64,000 nucleotides of DNA from Erythrobacter sp. SDW2 (GTDB taxonomy: Bacteria; Pseudomonadota; Alphaproteobacteria; Sphingomonadales; Sphingomonadaceae), in contig NZ_CP090370.1 of NCBI RefSeq assembly GCF_021431965.1, forward strand, positions 1,488,001-1,552,000, in the 5' to 3' direction. Below are positions 55,591 through 64,000 of this stretch, piece by piece. The translations under genes and the position numbers were made by a program. Position 1 is the stretch's first letter; each line of letters starts with the position of its first letter. The notes under the pieces are model-generated. The model was given only the letters and a program-made list of their open reading frames with translations. It was not told the DNA's origin and did no database searches.

Positions 55591-55638
55591 TGCTCCATCA
55601 CCAAGAGCGATCCTTGAACGCTCTTCCCGCGGACACGC

Positions 55639-56529
55639 CTACTCCTCATCCAGCCACCGCCAGTCCTCTTCCGCGCCCTCGGGCAGGAAGGGCTCCAGCT
55701 CGTCCTCTTCCGACACGATCCCCTCCAGTTCGCCGCATTCCTTCCAGTCGCCGTCGCGGACCATGGCGAAGGCGGGGCCTTGGGCGCCTTCGGGCGGGCC
55801 ATCCTCCTCGCGGCGGTGCATGGCGGCGAGTTCGGCCAGCTTGGCCTGCCAAAAGCGACTCTGGGCCTCGATCTCGGGCAGGGTCATCGTTACCGGGTCG
55901 AAATGTTCGATCATCGCGGCGTTGATGTCGTCCTTCTCGGCGCGGGTGGCGACGGGGACGGTGAGGGACATGCCCAGCCGTTCGAAGCGGCCCCCACCCC
56001 CAACCCCCTCCCCTGAAGGGGAGGGGGCTATGTCGCCGTCGCTGCCCGACAGTCGGAAGGCCCCCGGATCGAAATAGCTCGCGGAGAGGCGGCGGCCGTC
56101 TTCGGCGCGCATGTTCATCCTGAGGCAGAACATCAGCAGCCGGTCGTTCTTGACCCGGCGGAAGCCCTTGAGCTTGCCGCCGACGAACACGGGGGAGAGC
56201 TGGCCGTTGAGCGCGCGTTCGAACGCCTCGTCCTTCAGCCGCTGCACGCCGAAGTCGAGTGCGGCCTCCCATGCGCGGCGGAAGCCTTCCGCGCCGGGGC
56301 GGCGGCGCAGGTAATAGGCGCCTTCGGGGCTCATGTTGACATGCATCGCGGCGCGCTTGACGCTGCCGGTGTCGGCGAGCGCGCCGATGAAGGCGCGCTG
56401 GCGCTCGGGCGTCCAGCCGTCGTGGCGCGGCTTGACGGGGACGGGCGGGAAGGCGGGCAGGTGGTGGCCGGCGGCCTCCATCTCGGCCAGCGGGGTGCGC
56501 GTCTCGCGCGGGTCCTTGCGGCGGGTCAT
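55639..56529 (-). CDS. Conserved HTH-containing protein with in-frame repeat insertion
   Basis: A 296-aa protein from MTRRKDPRETRTPLAE. The segment GWTPERQRAFIGALADTGSVKRAAMHVNMSPEGAYYLRRRPGAE is a helix-turn-helix seen in many sphingomonad hypothetical proteins (shown here by its start and end). RLKDEAFERALNGQLSPVFVGGKLKGFRR follows. A stretch reading IAPSPSGEGVGGGGRFERL at about residue 170-185 is the translation of a palindromic repeat (55990-56028). The C-terminal third is acidic. It may be phage- or transposon-derived, but the function is unknown. The frame upstream of MTRRK is not conserved. Confidence 0.75.
   Translation of the reverse strand: MTRRKDPRETRTPLAEMEAAGHHLPAFPPVPVKPRHDGWTPERQRAFIGALADTGSVKRAAMHVNMSPEGAYYLRRRPGAEGFRRAWEAALDFGVQRLKDEAFERALNGQLSPVFVGGKLKGFRRVKNDRLLMFCLRMNMRAEDGRRLSASYFDPGAFRLSGSDGDIAPSPSGEGVGGGGRFERLGMSLTVPVATRAEKDDINAAMIEHFDPVTMTLPEIEAQSRFWQAKLAELAAMHRREEDGPPEGAQGPAFAMVRDGDWKECGELEGIVSEEDELEPFLPEGAEEDWRWLDEE
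55990..56028. repeat. Hairpin repeat inserted in frame in the HTH gene
   Basis: CCCCCACCCCCAA precedes a 24-nt hairpin at 56004-56027 (CCCCCTCCCC, TGAA, GGGGAGGGGG). It belongs to the same family as the trmD insert and the copy at 55549-55590. The protein frame stays open through it. Confidence 0.85.
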
Positions 56530-56668
56530 CGGGGGGAGTGTCTCCTGGTCGGTGGGCAACCGGCCAGGGTGAAGCAGAAAACGCGCGTGTAGGAAAATTG
56601 AGAGTCTTTGTGTGCGCACGGCCTCCGCCGTGCGATATCCTCGCTCAAGGGGCCTGCGGCCCAATCGC

Positions 56669-56719
56669 TGCGGGCGCCCGGTCGGGCTTGCGGTCGGCTA
56701 GTCGCCGACCGTGCTCCGC
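56669..56719. repeat. Dispersed GC-rich intergenic repeat, copy 2
   Basis: It matches 2458-2508 at 44 of 51 aligned positions without gaps. Just upstream lies the hairpin CGCACGGC/GCCGTGCG (56615-56634). It fills the spacer between the HTH gene and proA, where no gene is seen. Confidence 0.65.
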
Positions 56720-56734
56720 AGCCAGGCCGCGTAC

Positions 56735-58000
56735 TTAGCTCCTTACCTGACCCGAGCCGTGCACCAGGTACTTGAAGCTGCACAGTTGCTCGAGCCCGAC
56801 AGGGCCGCGGGCGTGCATCTTGCCCGTCGCAATGCCGATCTCCGCGCCCATGCCGAACTCGCCGCCGTCGGCGAACTGGGTGGAGGCGTTGTGCATCACG
56901 ATGGCGCTGTCGATCGCGGCCATGAAGCGGCGGGCGGCCTCGGCGTCCTCGGTGATGATCGCGTCGGTGTGATGGCTGCTGTGCGTTTCGACCCAGTCGA
57001 TCGCCTGGTCGAGCCCGTCGACCAGCTTCACGCTGGCGATGGGGCCGAGGTATTCGGTGCTCCAGTCCTCCTCGCTGGCCAAGGCGATGCGCCCGTCGAG
57101 CGCGACCGCCTCGGCATCGCCGCGCAGCTCGCAGTCGGCGCCCATGGCTTCGGCGAGGGCGGGGACGAAGGCGGGCGCGATGGCGCGGTCCACCACCACG
57201 CTCTCGGTCGCGCCGCAGATGCCGGTCCGGCGCAGCTTGGCGTTGCGTATGATCGCGACCGCCTTGGCGACATCGGCCGCTTCGTGGACGTAGGAATGGC
57301 AGTTGCCGTCGAGATGCAGGAGCGTGGGCACGCTGGCCTGGTCGCGCACCAGCGCGACCAGGCCGCGCCCGCCGCGCGGGATGACGAGGTCGACGAATTC
57401 GTCGGCCTTGAGCAGTTCGGCCACCGCCTCGCGGCTGGTGGTCTGGACGGTCTGCACCGCGTCCTCGGGCAGGCCCGCCGCGCGGAGCCCGGCCTGCATG
57501 GCGCGGACGATCTCGCGGGTCGAATGGCGGCTCTCGCTCCCCCCGCGCAGGATCACCGCATTGCCGCTCTTGAGGCACAGCGCGCTGGCATCGGCGCCGA
57601 CATTGGGCCGGCTTTCGTAGATCATGCCGATCACGCCGATGGGCACCGCGACCCGCTCGATGACGAGGCCGTTGGGCCGCTCGAAGGTCGCCAGCACCCG
57701 GCCGACGGGATCGGGCAGGGCGGCGATGTCCTCCAGCGCGGTGGCCATGCCCTCGACGCGGTCTTCGGTCAGGCGCAGGCGGTCGATAAAGGCGGCGTCC
57801 TTGCTCCCTTCGACGCCGGCAACATCCCTGGCATTGGCCTCGAGCAGCGCCGGCGCCGCCGCCCGCAGCGCCTTGGCGGCTTCGAGCAGGGCGGCGTTCT
57901 TGGCCTCGGTCGAGGCGCTGGCGAGCACCCGCGCGGCCTTGCGCGCGGCGGTGCCCAGCTGGCGGACGTGGATAGACGGATCAAGGCTCTGGTCAGTCAT
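56735..58000 (-). CDS. proA: Gamma-glutamyl phosphate reductase
   Basis: The second step of proline synthesis, reducing glutamyl phosphate to glutamate semialdehyde with NADPH. The 421-aa product has [42 protein letters not shown], the catalytic Cys in [10 protein letters not shown] (~277), and [24 protein letters not shown] at the end. It is on the minus strand, divergent from proB with 193 bp between the starts, where most bacteria have a proBA operon. The spacer shows no additional gene. Confidence 0.95.
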   Translation of the reverse strand: MTDQSLDPSIHVRQLGTAARKAARVLASASTEAKNAALLEAAKALRAAAPALLEANARDVAGVEGSKDAAFIDRLRLTEDRVEGMATALEDIAALPDPVGRVLATFERPNGLVIERVAVPIGVIGMIYESRPNVGADASALCLKSGNAVILRGGSESRHSTREIVRAMQAGLRAAGLPEDAVQTVQTTSREAVAELLKADEFVDLVIPRGGRGLVALVRDQASVPTLLHLDGNCHSYVHEAADVAKAVAIIRNAKLRRTGICGATESVVVDRAIAPAFVPALAEAMGADCELRGDAEAVALDGRIALASEEDWSTEYLGPIASVKLVDGLDQAIDWVETHSSHHTDAIITEDAEAARRFMAAIDSAIVMHNASTQFADGGEFGMGAEIGIATGKMHARGPVGLEQLCSFKYLVHGSGQVRS

Positions 58001-58180
58001 GATGCGGTTCCCCTATCGGAAATTTCTCCGCGCGGCGAGTGCCATGCAGAGGCGCGGTGCGCGCAATCCGGCGCGCAGGCAGCAGGCGCGCGGAACCTTT
58101 CTCGGAACCCCGGCCTGTCTCGTTCCTTGATGCAACGAGCACGCGGCGCAAAGTTTCCGCGAAATTACTGAAGTTTTAAA

Positions 58181-58188
58181 AAGGAAGG
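58181..58188 (+). promoter_or_regulatory. Shine-Dalgarno sequence deciding the proB TTG start
   Basis: AAGGAAGG ends 5 nt before the TTG at 58194. No in-frame ATG lies nearby before the conserved kinase motif. Confidence 0.75.
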
Positions 58189-58193
58189 CCAAC

Positions 58194-59417
58194 TTGCCCG
58201 CTCCCCAAACCGCCAACCAGGCTTCAACACCAGCCCCCGGCCGCCCGGGGCGCATCGTCGTCAAGATCGGCTCGGCTCTGCTCGCCAACACATCGCGGCT
58301 GACCCCGCGCTATGGCTTCATCCAGCGCCTGCTGGAGGATATCGCGCGCCTGCGTTCGCAGGGGCATGACGTGATCCTGTGCTCCAGCGGGGCGGTGGCG
58401 CTGGGCATGCGCGTGGTCGGTGCCGAACCGGGCAGTGCCGGCCTCAGCGACAAGCAGGCCGCCGCCGCCTGCGGGATGCCGCAGCTGCTCAACGCCTACA
58501 AACAGGTCGGTTACGAATTCGACCTGGAGATCGCGCAGATCCTGCTGACGCTGGGCGATTTCGAGGATCACCGCCGCTTCCTCAACACCCGCAACACCGT
58601 GCACCGTTTGCTCGAATCGCGCATCATCCCGATCGTGAACGAGAACGACACCGTCACCACCGAGGAAATCCGCGTCGGCGACAATGACCGGCTGGCTGCC
58701 AAGATCGCGCAGATGGTGGAGGCGGACCATTTCGTCATCCTCACCACGGTCGATGGCCTGTACGATCGCAACCCGTCGGAGCCGGGGGCGCAGCTGGTCG
58801 AGGAAGTGAGCGACGTCAGCGCCTACCTGCAGGCGGCATCGGGCAAGACCACGCTCGGCACCGGTGGCATGCTGACCAAGCTGCAGGCCGCCAACATGGC
58901 ACAGAACGCCGGTGTCACCGCCTGGATCGCGCACGGCGATGTCGACCGCCCGGTGTCCTCTGTTCTCAGCGGCGAGCGGCGCTGCACCAAGTGCCTGCCC
59001 AATCCGCAGCCGGCCTCGATGTGGAACAGCTGGCTGGCCGACCGGCTGCAGATGGCCGGGCACCTGGTCATCACCGACGAGGCGGTGGCGCGGCTATCGG
59101 GCAACCACCCGATCCATCGCGACGATGTGCTGTCGATGGACGGCGACTATTCGCGCGGCGACGTGCTGCACATCTACGACCGCGAAGGCGTGGAGCGCGC
59201 CCGCGGCCTGACCGACTTCACCAGCGAGGAAACGCGGGTGATGATCGCCAATCCGGACCTGCCGGCCGACCAGCTGCTGGGCTACCAGACCCATGCGGAG
59301 ATCATCCGGGCGAACAATCTGGTGCGGCTGGAAGGGCATCACTTGCCGTGGGATGCGCCGGACGACGAAGCGCCGCAGCGGCGGGTGGTGCCAAGGGGTG
59401 GGGGGACGGCAGGCTGA
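58194..59417 (+). CDS. proB: Glutamate 5-kinase
   Basis: The first, feedback-regulated step of proline synthesis. The 407-aa product starts at TTG and has GRIVVKIGSALLANTSRLTP, CSSGAVALGMRV, NENDTVTTEEIRVGDNDRLAA, LGTGGMLTKLQAA and the C-terminal PUA domain (VERARGLTDFTSEETRVMI, LGYQTHAEIIRANNLV). The PUA domain is present as in E. coli; the last ~30 residues are a Pro/Arg-rich tail. The TTG start is supported by AAGGAAGG. Divergent from proA, so the two genes could be regulated from one shared spacer. Confidence 0.95.
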   Translation: MPAPQTANQASTPAPGRPGRIVVKIGSALLANTSRLTPRYGFIQRLLEDIARLRSQGHDVILCSSGAVALGMRVVGAEPGSAGLSDKQAAAACGMPQLLNAYKQVGYEFDLEIAQILLTLGDFEDHRRFLNTRNTVHRLLESRIIPIVNENDTVTTEEIRVGDNDRLAAKIAQMVEADHFVILTTVDGLYDRNPSEPGAQLVEEVSDVSAYLQAASGKTTLGTGGMLTKLQAANMAQNAGVTAWIAHGDVDRPVSSVLSGERRCTKCLPNPQPASMWNSWLADRLQMAGHLVITDEAVARLSGNHPIHRDDVLSMDGDYSRGDVLHIYDREGVERARGLTDFTSEETRVMIANPDLPADQLLGYQTHAEIIRANNLVRLEGHHLPWDAPDDEAPQRRVVPRGGGTAG

Positions 59418-59525
59418 CGGGAAAACTTGGCCCTTGCGGCCTACCTTCTGCAGGCATGCAGAAGGTAGTTCGTCTTCGGCTGTTGCGCGCTCTTCAACCC
59501 GAAGCCCTCGCGCTAGCTTCATCCA

Positions 59526-60881
59526 TCACTCGCCTTTCGGGCAATCGGGCTGCATGCGAAAACCGCGCTCGTCCGTCTCCATCTCGAATGGTTTGCCCAC
59601 CGGGAAACAGACCCCGTATTGCTCGACAAGGAGCTTCTTGACCTCGCCCGCAGCAGCCGCGTGTTCCTTCTTCGCCCAATTCATCTCGCCGCTAAAATAG
59701 AATTCAAGGTCGCTAGCCAGTTCGACCGGGTCGCTCTCGAACTCGTCCCAGTGCCGGAGGATCAGGTCCCACCGTGTTTCATGCAGGCTCCATTGGTACC
59801 ACATCGAGTCCCGGAATGTCGGGAAACTCAGCGTCGCCCCGCGTGCGCGCAGCAGGTTGAAAGCAGCCCTGGTGTCACCACGGAAGTTGATCGCATCGAG
59901 ATCATCATTGGCCTCCACCAGGGCGGATTTCGTCCGTCCCATGGTGTCCGGGCTCACGCCTTCGTCAAGCAGCCGGCTGAGGAACCACAGCCGCTTTTCG
60001 CTGGCGGTCCTCACCAGCGGCGGGTCTTCATACAGCCCCGTCGCATCGAGATCGAACCCTGCCGCGATCAGCGCATCGAACGCGACGCGATCATTGCACT
60101 CGATCGCCCAATCGAGCAGCGACATACCCTCCTCGCCGCGCTGGTCAAGCGGAGCGCCCGTAAAGTCCGGCGCGGACTCTTCGCGGCACATAGCCTTGGC
60201 AAAGCGGACCAACCCGGTTCCCGCAAAAACCTTGGCGTAGGTGGCACCGCGATAGCGAAAGCCGGTCATGGTCTCGATATACTCGGGCGGCGGATCGCCG
60301 CTGACCCGGTCAATGCCCATATCGTCGAGCCTCTGGCCACACCGGATGGCGAGATTGGTCACCCAGCCGAACATGAGATCGTCGTCGGCTTGCACTGCGC
60401 CCGACTGGAGATCCTGTTCCAGCTGCGGGTCTCCCAACATGGAGAGCAGGACCATGGCCTGATTGCCCGTCGAGAGCGCACTCGCATAGCCGTCCTCGCC
60501 CAGCGCTTCGCGTGCCCGCGCCAGCGGCTCGGTCAGTCGTTGCTCGAAACGCCAGACATCGGCGAACTTGCCGATGCGCCGGTCATGATCGGTGTCTTCG
60601 GCGGCAACGGACGCATAGCCTTCGGCGATGGTCTGGCACAGGACGACAATCTCGTGCTGGTTCAGCCGCATCGTCACGACGCCGAAAGGACCGTGCTTTT
60701 CGAACGCCTCCTGCTGCGCGGCCTCGTAGACGGCCATCGCCTTGGGATCGGCGGGCATGGCGTACACCTGGACAGATGGACCGGGCGCGGGCCCGGGTTC
60801 GGACTCGGCCGGGTGCTGTGCCAGCGCGCCCGGTGGGAGCGCAAGGCTTGCGACCAGTAGTCCCAGCGTCAAAAGCCTCAT
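59526..60881 (-). CDS. Secreted ankyrin-repeat-like protein
   Basis: A 451-aa protein with a signal peptide (MRLLTLGLLVASLALPPGALAQ). The middle shows ankyrin-type repeats: GMSLLDWAIECNDRVAFDALIAAGFDLDATG, LYEDPPLVRTASEKRLWFLSRLLDEGVSPD and GDTRAAFNLLRARGATLS (given in part). The first ~230 residues have a Cys-containing domain that I do not recognise (RCGQRLDDMGIDRVSG). Ankyrin repeats suggest protein binding in the periplasm. The start is the ATG at the signal peptide, 31 codons inside the longer frame. It is divergent from bamD, about 190 bp apart, and convergent with proB. Confidence 0.75.
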   Translation of the reverse strand: MRLLTLGLLVASLALPPGALAQHPAESEPGPAPGPSVQVYAMPADPKAMAVYEAAQQEAFEKHGPFGVVTMRLNQHEIVVLCQTIAEGYASVAAEDTDHDRRIGKFADVWRFEQRLTEPLARAREALGEDGYASALSTGNQAMVLLSMLGDPQLEQDLQSGAVQADDDLMFGWVTNLAIRCGQRLDDMGIDRVSGDPPPEYIETMTGFRYRGATYAKVFAGTGLVRFAKAMCREESAPDFTGAPLDQRGEEGMSLLDWAIECNDRVAFDALIAAGFDLDATGLYEDPPLVRTASEKRLWFLSRLLDEGVSPDTMGRTKSALVEANDDLDAINFRGDTRAAFNLLRARGATLSFPTFRDSMWYQWSLHETRWDLILRHWDEFESDPVELASDLEFYFSGEMNWAKKEHAAAAGEVKKLLVEQYGVCFPVGKPFEMETDERGFRMQPDCPKGE

Positions 60882-61070
60882 CCTGCATCCTCTGTCCAAT
60901 CCTGCCTGATCTGACATTCGAGGTAGTTGTCGGCAAGAACTGAAGTGCGGCGCATGGAGAAAAAGGATGGACACAGCGCCAGCAGGCGGATCCCGATGTT
61001 GTCACCTATCCCCCATCACACCCCCACACTTCACTTGGCGTTCAGCAGGGGCGGGGTTATAGCGCCTGCC

Positions 61071-61883
61071 ATGTTCGCCAAGATCCCTGCCGCGCCGCGC
61101 CTGTCGCTGGTCCGCACTTTCGCCGTTTCCGTCCTTGCTGCCACTGCGCTGGCAGGTTGTGCCACCGGCGGCGGCGGGGCGAAGGACACCGCCTATGTCG
61201 CGCGTGACGTGGAAACGCTGTACGCCTCGGCCAAGACCCGGCTCGACCAGGGCAATGCCAAGCTGGCCGCCGCCCTGTTCGACGAGGTCGAGCGCCAGCA
61301 TCCTTATTCGCCCTGGGCCCGCCGCGCGCAGTTGATGAGCGCCTTCAGCTATTACGTCGCGCGGGACTATACCAAGTCGATCCAGGCGGCGCAGCGCTTC
61401 CTGCAAATCCACCCGGGCAACAAGGACGCGCCCTATGCCTATTACCTGATCGCGCTGAGCTATTACGAGCAGATCAGCGACGTCACCCGCGACCAGAAGG
61501 TGACCGAGCAGGCACTGGTCGCGCTGCGCGAAGTCGATCGCCGTTTCCCGACCACCGAGTATGCCGCCGACGCGCGGCTCAAGATGGACCTGGTCAATGA
61601 TCACCTCGCCGGCAAGGAGATGGAGATCGGGCGCTATTACCAGAAGGCCGCCAAGTGGTCGTCGGCGCTGATCCGGTTCCAGAACGTGGTCGATAGCTAC
61701 CAGACCACCAGCCATACGCCCGAGGCGCTCTATCGCCTGGTCGAATGCTCGCTGGCGCTAGGGATCCCGGTCGAGGCCAAGAAATACGCCGCCGTGCTGG
61801 GGGCCAACTATCCCGGCAACGAGTGGTACGAGAAGGCCTATGAGCTGATCGAGGACAAGGCCCCCGCGCTCGCCGCGCGATAA
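61071..61883 (+). CDS. bamD: Outer-membrane protein assembly lipoprotein BamD
   Basis: An essential partner of BamA in outer-membrane beta-barrel insertion. The 270-aa product starts MFAKIPAAPRLSLVRTFAVSVL with lipobox LAGC and has five TPR-type repeats: ETLYASAKTRLDQGNAKLAAALFDEVERQHPYSPWARRAQLM, RFLQIHPGNKDAPYAYYLIALSYYEQ, and RRFPTTEYAADARLKMDLVNDHLAGKEMEIGRYYQ (quoted in part). ENEIGRYY-like and PEALYRLVECSLALG blocks match BamD. The longer frame upstream overlaps the ankyrin gene leader and was not used. The capA-like gene follows 74 bp on. Confidence 0.95.
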   Translation: MFAKIPAAPRLSLVRTFAVSVLAATALAGCATGGGGAKDTAYVARDVETLYASAKTRLDQGNAKLAAALFDEVERQHPYSPWARRAQLMSAFSYYVARDYTKSIQAAQRFLQIHPGNKDAPYAYYLIALSYYEQISDVTRDQKVTEQALVALREVDRRFPTTEYAADARLKMDLVNDHLAGKEMEIGRYYQKAAKWSSALIRFQNVVDSYQTTSHTPEALYRLVECSLALGIPVEAKKYAAVLGANYPGNEWYEKAYELIEDKAPALAAR

Positions 61884-61957
61884 TCGCCGGAAGCCCGCAG
61901 CCAACGGGCGTAAACAGGGTTAACCAAATGTTCTAACTGCCATGCGAGAGACCTCTT

Positions 61958-64000
61958 ATGAACGGGGGTATTCTCGGATGGCTGCTGGGCCTCGTGGCGG
62001 GGCTCGTCTGCGCGCTTGCCGCGGCGATCTGGCTCGACCCCTGGGGCGGTGCGGGCGACCGGGCGATGGCCGAAGCGCTCAAGGTCGAACTGGCCGGCGC
62101 ACTCGACGGTGCGCGGGACGGCATCGCCTTCGACAGCGTCACCGTCACCGTCAACGGCAAACCCGCGAAGCTCGCCGCCGATGGCTCGTTCTCGGCACTG
62201 GTCCCGCTCGCGCCCTACTACCGCGTCGATATCGGCGGGAATGGGGTGTTCCCCATGGTCCAGACCTTCGGCAAGGCGGAATTGCGCGATCCGGCCTGCG
62301 ATTGCCTGCGTATCCCGGCAATCGAGCTGGTGGCGAAGAAGCCGGGCCGGATCGAGCTGTTCTTCGGCGGCGACAGCATGGCCGCACGGCGCTATTTCCA
62401 CATGGGACTGCGCGACGAGCCGGTGCTCGACCATGACACGCTCGATGCCGATCTCGACCGGCTGTTCGACCATATGGAACCCTATTTCGGGCCAAGCGAC
62501 TTTGCCTCGGTCAACCTCGAATCGGTGGTGGCCGCCGTCACCCCCGGCGAGCCTGCGCCCAAACGCTACAAGTTCTTCTCGCCGCCCGAACTGCCGAAGG
62601 CGATGATGCGGGCCGGGATCGACCATGTTTCGCTCGGCAACAACCACACCGCCGACTATCGCGACATCGGCCTGGAAATGACGCTCGATGCCATTGCCAG
62701 GGCCGGCCTGCTGACCTCCGGCGCGGGGATGAACGTCACCGAGGCGGAGAAGGCGACCCGCGTTACTGTCGGCAGTACGAAGCTGGCGTTGTTCGGCCTC
62801 GTCGGCTGGCGCGGGGACTGGACGCCGAACCAGACCGCGACCGCGACCAAGGCCGGCGCCGCCTGGGGCACCAGGGAAGTGATCGACAGGGTCACCCTGC
62901 GCGAGCTGGCCGCGGGCTATGTCCCGATCATGGAATACCACGGCAACATGGAATACATGGACCGCCCGTCGCCCATGTCGCTGCCGCGCTTCCGCCGGGC
63001 GATCGATCTCGGCAGCCCGCTGGTGATCGGCCACCACCCGCATGTGACGCAAGGGCTGGAGATCTACAAGGGATCGCTGATCGCCCATTCGCTGGGCAAT
63101 TTCCTGTTCGACCAGGACCACCCGCACACCCATTCGACCTTCGCCATCAAGGTGTGGCTGGAGAACGGCAGGTTTCTGCGTGCCGAGGTGCTGCCGATCA
63201 ACATGCTCGATTATCGCCCGGTGCCCGCCGTCGGCGGGATGCGCGAAAGCGTGCTGCGCCGCGTGTTCTGGCTGTCGGCGGAGATGGGCACCAATCTGGC
63301 GCTGACCGGCGGCCATGCGGCGGTGTGGCGCGAGAACCGGCCGCAGGGGAACGGGCGATGCCGCCAGCCCGAAGGTTTCACGCTGGCGAACTTCGGTCCT
63401 TCCTGCGGTGACGGAGCAAGCGAATATGGCCGCAACCTGATCCCGCGCGGGGACTTTTCCAACGCCCAGACGGGCCCGGCGCAGGACCGCTTCTGGAAAG
63501 CGCTCAACGGCAAGCTGGCGTTGAAGCGCACGCCCATGGCCGAGGGCTATCTCGAGCTCTCGCCGCGCGCCGCGCACAAGAGCTTCTACCTCCATTCGGC
63601 GTCCTACATCCGCGATGTCTATGCCACGCGCTTTACGCTCAAGAGCCGGATCCGCCTGCCGCATGATGCGGAGATCGAGCTGATCATCCGCGACAAGCCG
63701 CCCGAAGGCGCCAAGCCGACGCCGTCCGTGCTGGGCGAATCGATGCAGACCAGGCGTTTGCGGGGCAGCGGCGAATGGCAGGATATCGCCTTCGACTTCT
63801 GGCTCCCACCGGGGCCGGTGCCGCGCTTGCCTCCGGGCCCCGATGGCGCAGCGCATCCGTTCCGCCCGATCCTGCGGATCAAGTACCTGGGCGAGCGCGA
63901 AGGCGACGATGACCGCGTGCTGCTCGACGATATCCGCCTGATCGAATGGCCGCCGGAGTATGCGCAGCGGGACGCGCCGCGGGCATGGTGGTTCACGGAC
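61958..64000 (+). CDS. CapA-type poly-gamma-glutamate synthesis-like protein, 3' end cut off by window edge
   Basis: The frame is open from ATG 61958 to the last base (681 codons), so the C-terminus is missing. One N-terminal membrane helix (GWLLGLVAGLVCALAAAIW) anchors it. The PGA_cap metallophosphatase-like domain has IELFFGGDSMAARRY (~128), SVNLESVVAAV, SLGNNHTADYRDIGL, EYHGNMEYMDRPSPM and VIGHHPHVTQGLEIYKGSLIAHSLGNFLFDQ (in part). A C-terminal beta-rich part follows (FTLKSRIRLPHDAEIELIIRDKP). Relatives are linked to capsule or polyglutamate synthesis; here the substrate is not shown. A GCGAGAGA site precedes the start. Confidence 0.85.
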   Translation, partial: MNGGILGWLLGLVAGLVCALAAAIWLDPWGGAGDRAMAEALKVELAGALDGARDGIAFDSVTVTVNGKPAKLAADGSFSALVPLAPYYRVDIGGNGVFPMVQTFGKAELRDPACDCLRIPAIELVAKKPGRIELFFGGDSMAARRYFHMGLRDEPVLDHDTLDADLDRLFDHMEPYFGPSDFASVNLESVVAAVTPGEPAPKRYKFFSPPELPKAMMRAGIDHVSLGNNHTADYRDIGLEMTLDAIARAGLLTSGAGMNVTEAEKATRVTVGSTKLALFGLVGWRGDWTPNQTATATKAGAAWGTREVIDRVTLRELAAGYVPIMEYHGNMEYMDRPSPMSLPRFRRAIDLGSPLVIGHHPHVTQGLEIYKGSLIAHSLGNFLFDQDHPHTHSTFAIKVWLENGRFLRAEVLPINMLDYRPVPAVGGMRESVLRRVFWLSAEMGTNLALTGGHAAVWRENRPQGNGRCRQPEGFTLANFGPSCGDGASEYGRNLIPRGDFSNAQTGPAQDRFWKALNGKLALKRTPMAEGYLELSPRAAHKSFYLHSASYIRDVYATRFTLKSRIRLPHDAEIELIIRDKPPEGAKPTPSVLGESMQTRRLRGSGEWQDIAFDFWLPPGPVPRLPPGPDGAAHPFRPILRIKYLGEREGDDDRVLLDDIRLIEWPPEYAQRDAPRAWWFTD

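Overview
The window looks like a chromosomal segment of an alphaproteobacterium of the order Sphingomonadales, most likely family Erythrobacteraceae. The evidence is high GC content, an ffh-rpsP-rimM-trmD-rplS block, a class II EPSP synthase, a FYDLN-acid-domain protein, an M2-family peptidase, and several gene-pair arrangements typical of that group. Taxonomy is inferred from gene content and protein flavour, not from a marker search.

Layout. 1-2.4 kb: partial YbjN-like gene, aroA and a FYDLN-type protein. 2.4-9.3 kb: tRNA-Ala(GGC), then the ribosome/SRP block ffh-rpsP-rimM ... trmD-rplS, split by an oxidoreductase gene on the opposite strand, a nitrilase and a small DUF1493-like gene. 9.3-14 kb: S9B dipeptidyl peptidase, asd, a lipoprotein and a DsbA-like isomerase. 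14-17.1 kb: a marR-emrA-emrB efflux operon with a palindromic putative operator. 17.1-23.1 kb: alpha/beta hydrolase and membrane protein, then a tightly overlapping run of M2 peptidase, YVTN lipoprotein, RimB-like protease, rimK and a small membrane protein. 23-26.8 kb (minus strand): SDR, AMP nucleosidase and rpsF-rpsR-rplI. 27-34.6 kb: DUF808 protein, GST, a peptidoglycan-recycling pair (Mpl-like ligase and LD-carboxypeptidase), fabD-fabG, an SGNH protein and dnaN. 34.7-45.1 kb: catabolic and storage genes (DUF2855, MDR reductase, D-aminoacylase-like amidohydrolase, epoxide-hydrolase-like protein, MFS transporter, PHA synthase with PHA depolymerase, ferredoxin-NADP reductase). 45.3-50.4 kb: two tandem PAS-GGDEF-EAL-PilZ c-di-GMP proteins. 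50.4-52.3 kb: lepA and a tRNA(CAT) gene with an odd acceptor stem. 52.4-55.4 kb: a lower-GC patch holding a reverse transcriptase, a small Cys-rich protein coupled to it and a hairpin-rich upstream region, followed by an HNH endonuclease of more host-like composition. 55.4-64 kb: repeat-rich spacer, a helix-turn-helix protein, divergent proA/proB, a secreted ankyrin-like protein, bamD and a partial capA-like gene.

Two themes stand out. First, short palindromic repeat elements of at least three families are scattered through the window. At least three copies of one type lie inside genes and are translated in frame (rimM N-terminus, the middle of trmD, a helix-turn-helix protein), much like the known Rickettsia palindromic elements. 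Second, the reverse-transcriptase locus beside the tRNA looks like a compact, possibly antiviral, module: a non-retron, non-group-II RT with a YSDD active site, a zinc-ribbon-like partner sharing its stop/start codons, a strongly structured leader, and a modification-dependent-type HNH nuclease next door. This is the best candidate for an undescribed system. Four of the convergent gene pairs also end on a shared CTAG in which both stop codons overlap.
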